Below, piece by piece: positions 6,366 to 7,371 of a DNA stretch of 7,371 nucleotides. This DNA is from Pseudomonadota bacterium (lineage in GTDB: Bacteria > Pseudomonadota > Alphaproteobacteria > Rickettsiales > SXRF01): the NCBI GenBank assembly GCA_028873275.1, contig JAGWLJ010000065.1:1-7371 (forward strand). Direction: 5' to 3'. Numbering within the stretch: position 1 is the stretch's first letter; every line of letters starts with the position of its first letter. The position numbers were made by a program, and so were the translations under genes. The notes beneath the pieces are model-generated. The model made no database searches. It was given only the letters and a program-made list of their open reading frames with translations, and was not told where the DNA came from.

Positions 6366-7371
6366 ATGGCAAAGGTTCTGGTAATCGGCTCCGGCGGCAG
6401 GGAGCATGCGCTGTGCTGGCGGCTGAAACAGTCGCCGTCGGTGGAGCAGGTGTTCTGCGCACCGGGCAATGGCGGCATTGCGGAAGATGTGACCTGCGTT
6501 TCCCTCAAAACGCCGCAGGAGATTATTGCCTTCTGCAAGGAGAGAGCCATTGGCCTGGTGGTAATCGGCTCGGAGCAGCCGCTGGTGGAGGGCTGGGCCG
6601 ATCGGCTTGCAGCCGAAGGCATTTCTGTTTTCGGTCCCAGCTTTTCAGCGGCGCGGCTGGAAGGCTCGAAAGGCTTCATGAAAGGCATTTGTCAGAAATA
6701 TGACATACCAACGGCCGCCTACGGCTTTTTTCGGCATGATGAATTCGACAAGGCAAAAGATTTTCTATGGCATCAATACGGTCAGAATAAAAATATAGTC
6801 ATTAAAGCCGATGGATTAGCTGCTGGCAAAGGTGTCTATATTCCCACCAATCTTCAAGAAGCTATAAAAATTCTAACATCGATGCTTTCAGGTGATCTGG
6901 CTGGGGACAGTGGTAAAACAGTAGTCATCGAGGAATTCCTGGAAGGCGAAGAGGTCAGCTTCTTTGCTCTCAGCGACGGCGAGACGGCCGTCGAATTCGG
7001 CTATGCGCAGGACCATAAGCGCGCTTATGACGGCGACCAGGGCCCCAATACCGGCGGCATGGGCGCCTATTCGCCCGCTCCCATCATGACGCCGGCATTG
7101 CGCAAAACCGTCATGGAGACAATCATCTATCCTACGGTTGCCGCCATGAAAAAGGAAGGCCATCCGTTCAAAGGCGTGCTGTTTGCCGGGCTGATGTTGA
7201 CAAAAAGTGGGCCGAAGCTGCTCGAATACAACGTGCGCTTCGGCGATCCGGAAACGCAGGCGCTGATGATGCGCTTTAAGGGCGACCTTTATTCAGTGTT
7301 GCTGGCCTGTGCTAACGGCAAGGTTTTGGATTTAGTAGGGTCAGAAGATACTTCCTGCGCCGTCTGCGTCG
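6366..7371 (+). CDS. purD: phosphoribosylamine-glycine ligase (3' end missing)
   Basis: PurD (GAR synthetase) joins glycine to 5-phosphoribosylamine with ATP in the second step of purine synthesis, in the cytoplasm. The first 335 residues are present, of about 420-430 in the family, and the frame is open to the right edge. The N-terminal domain shows KVLVIGSGGREHAL (3-16) and VIGSEQPLVEG (66-76). The ATP-grasp domain shows VIKADGLAAGKGV (145-157), EEFLEGEEVSFF (189-200), DHKRAYDGDQGPNTGGMGAY (216-235) and LLEYNVRFGDPETQ (285-298), all intact. In VIGSEQPLVEG, Ser69 replaces the usual Pro of GPE. A ribosome binding site 6 bp upstream and the match to the usual N terminus fix the start. Codons 119-178 are strikingly AT-rich compared with the rest, although the encoded motifs remain normal. 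It is divergent from xseA. Confidence 0.97.
   Translation, partial: MAKVLVIGSGGREHALCWRLKQSPSVEQVFCAPGNGGIAEDVTCVSLKTPQEIIAFCKERAIGLVVIGSEQPLVEGWADRLAAEGISVFGPSFSAARLEGSKGFMKGICQKYDIPTAAYGFFRHDEFDKAKDFLWHQYGQNKNIVIKADGLAAGKGVYIPTNLQEAIKILTSMLSGDLAGDSGKTVVIEEFLEGEEVSFFALSDGETAVEFGYAQDHKRAYDGDQGPNTGGMGAYSPAPIMTPALRKTVMETIIYPTVAAMKKEGHPFKGVLFAGLMLTKSGPKLLEYNVRFGDPETQALMMRFKGDLYSVLLACANGKVLDLVGSEDTSCAVCV
6721..6900. other. AT-rich patch inside purD
   Basis: By direct count this 180-bp block has 69 G+C (38 %). The 60-bp block at 6541-6600 has 41 (68 %) and the block at 7021-7080 has 42 (70 %). Codons such as ATA, TTA, CTA, AAT and AAA cluster here. The protein is unbroken and keeps the ATP-grasp motif VIKADGLAAGKGV, so the block is coding, not an insertion. 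Confidence 0.8.

Noticed and set aside
6332..6688. A 119-codon upstream extension of xseA on the minus strand.
   Set aside because: It lies antisense to the well-supported purD start, has no similarity to XseA N termini, and the protein from 6331 already has the normal length.
6359..6703. Plus-strand frame starting at the ATG at 6359.
   Set aside because: It is out of frame with purD and overlaps the purD ribosome binding site. The purD frame from 6366 has full family similarity.

Overview
The window is a densely coding, GC-rich stretch (about 60-65 % by spot counts) that looks like an alphaproteobacterial chromosome. The lineage call rests on three things. One is the layout: a lipid A/Kdo cluster (MsbA-type ABC exporter, DUF374 acyltransferase, waaA, lpxK) next to a divergent xseA/purD pair, which I remember as common in Alphaproteobacteria. 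The others are protein details such as DDGFQNP in LpxK and EQPLVEG in PurD. I cannot name a genus.

From 1 to 4989 the plus strand carries five genes that run head to tail and overlap at every junction: the 3' part of an MsbA-like lipid exporter, a DUF374 acyltransferase, the Kdo transferase waaA, the lipid A 4'-kinase lpxK and an LpxL/HtrB-family acyltransferase. Together they cover late inner-membrane steps of lipid A-Kdo synthesis (4'-phosphorylation, Kdo addition, secondary acylation) and the flipping of the product across the inner membrane. The shared promoter must lie upstream of the window.

From 4979 to 6331 the minus strand carries xseA, the large subunit of exonuclease VII. It overlaps the acyltransferase gene tail to tail by 11 bp. 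A 34-bp spacer separates its start from purD (plus strand, from 6366), which encodes GAR synthetase of purine synthesis and runs off the right edge.

There is no gene-free stretch longer than 34 bp. I see no tRNA, rRNA, CRISPR array, insertion sequence or phage gene, and no clearly undescribed system. The points most worth a second look are a sharply AT-rich patch inside purD (38 % GC by count, against about 70 % on both sides), a perfect three-copy 7-bp tandem repeat inside xseA whose copy number controls the reading frame, and the presence of two unrelated acyltransferase families in one lipid A operon.
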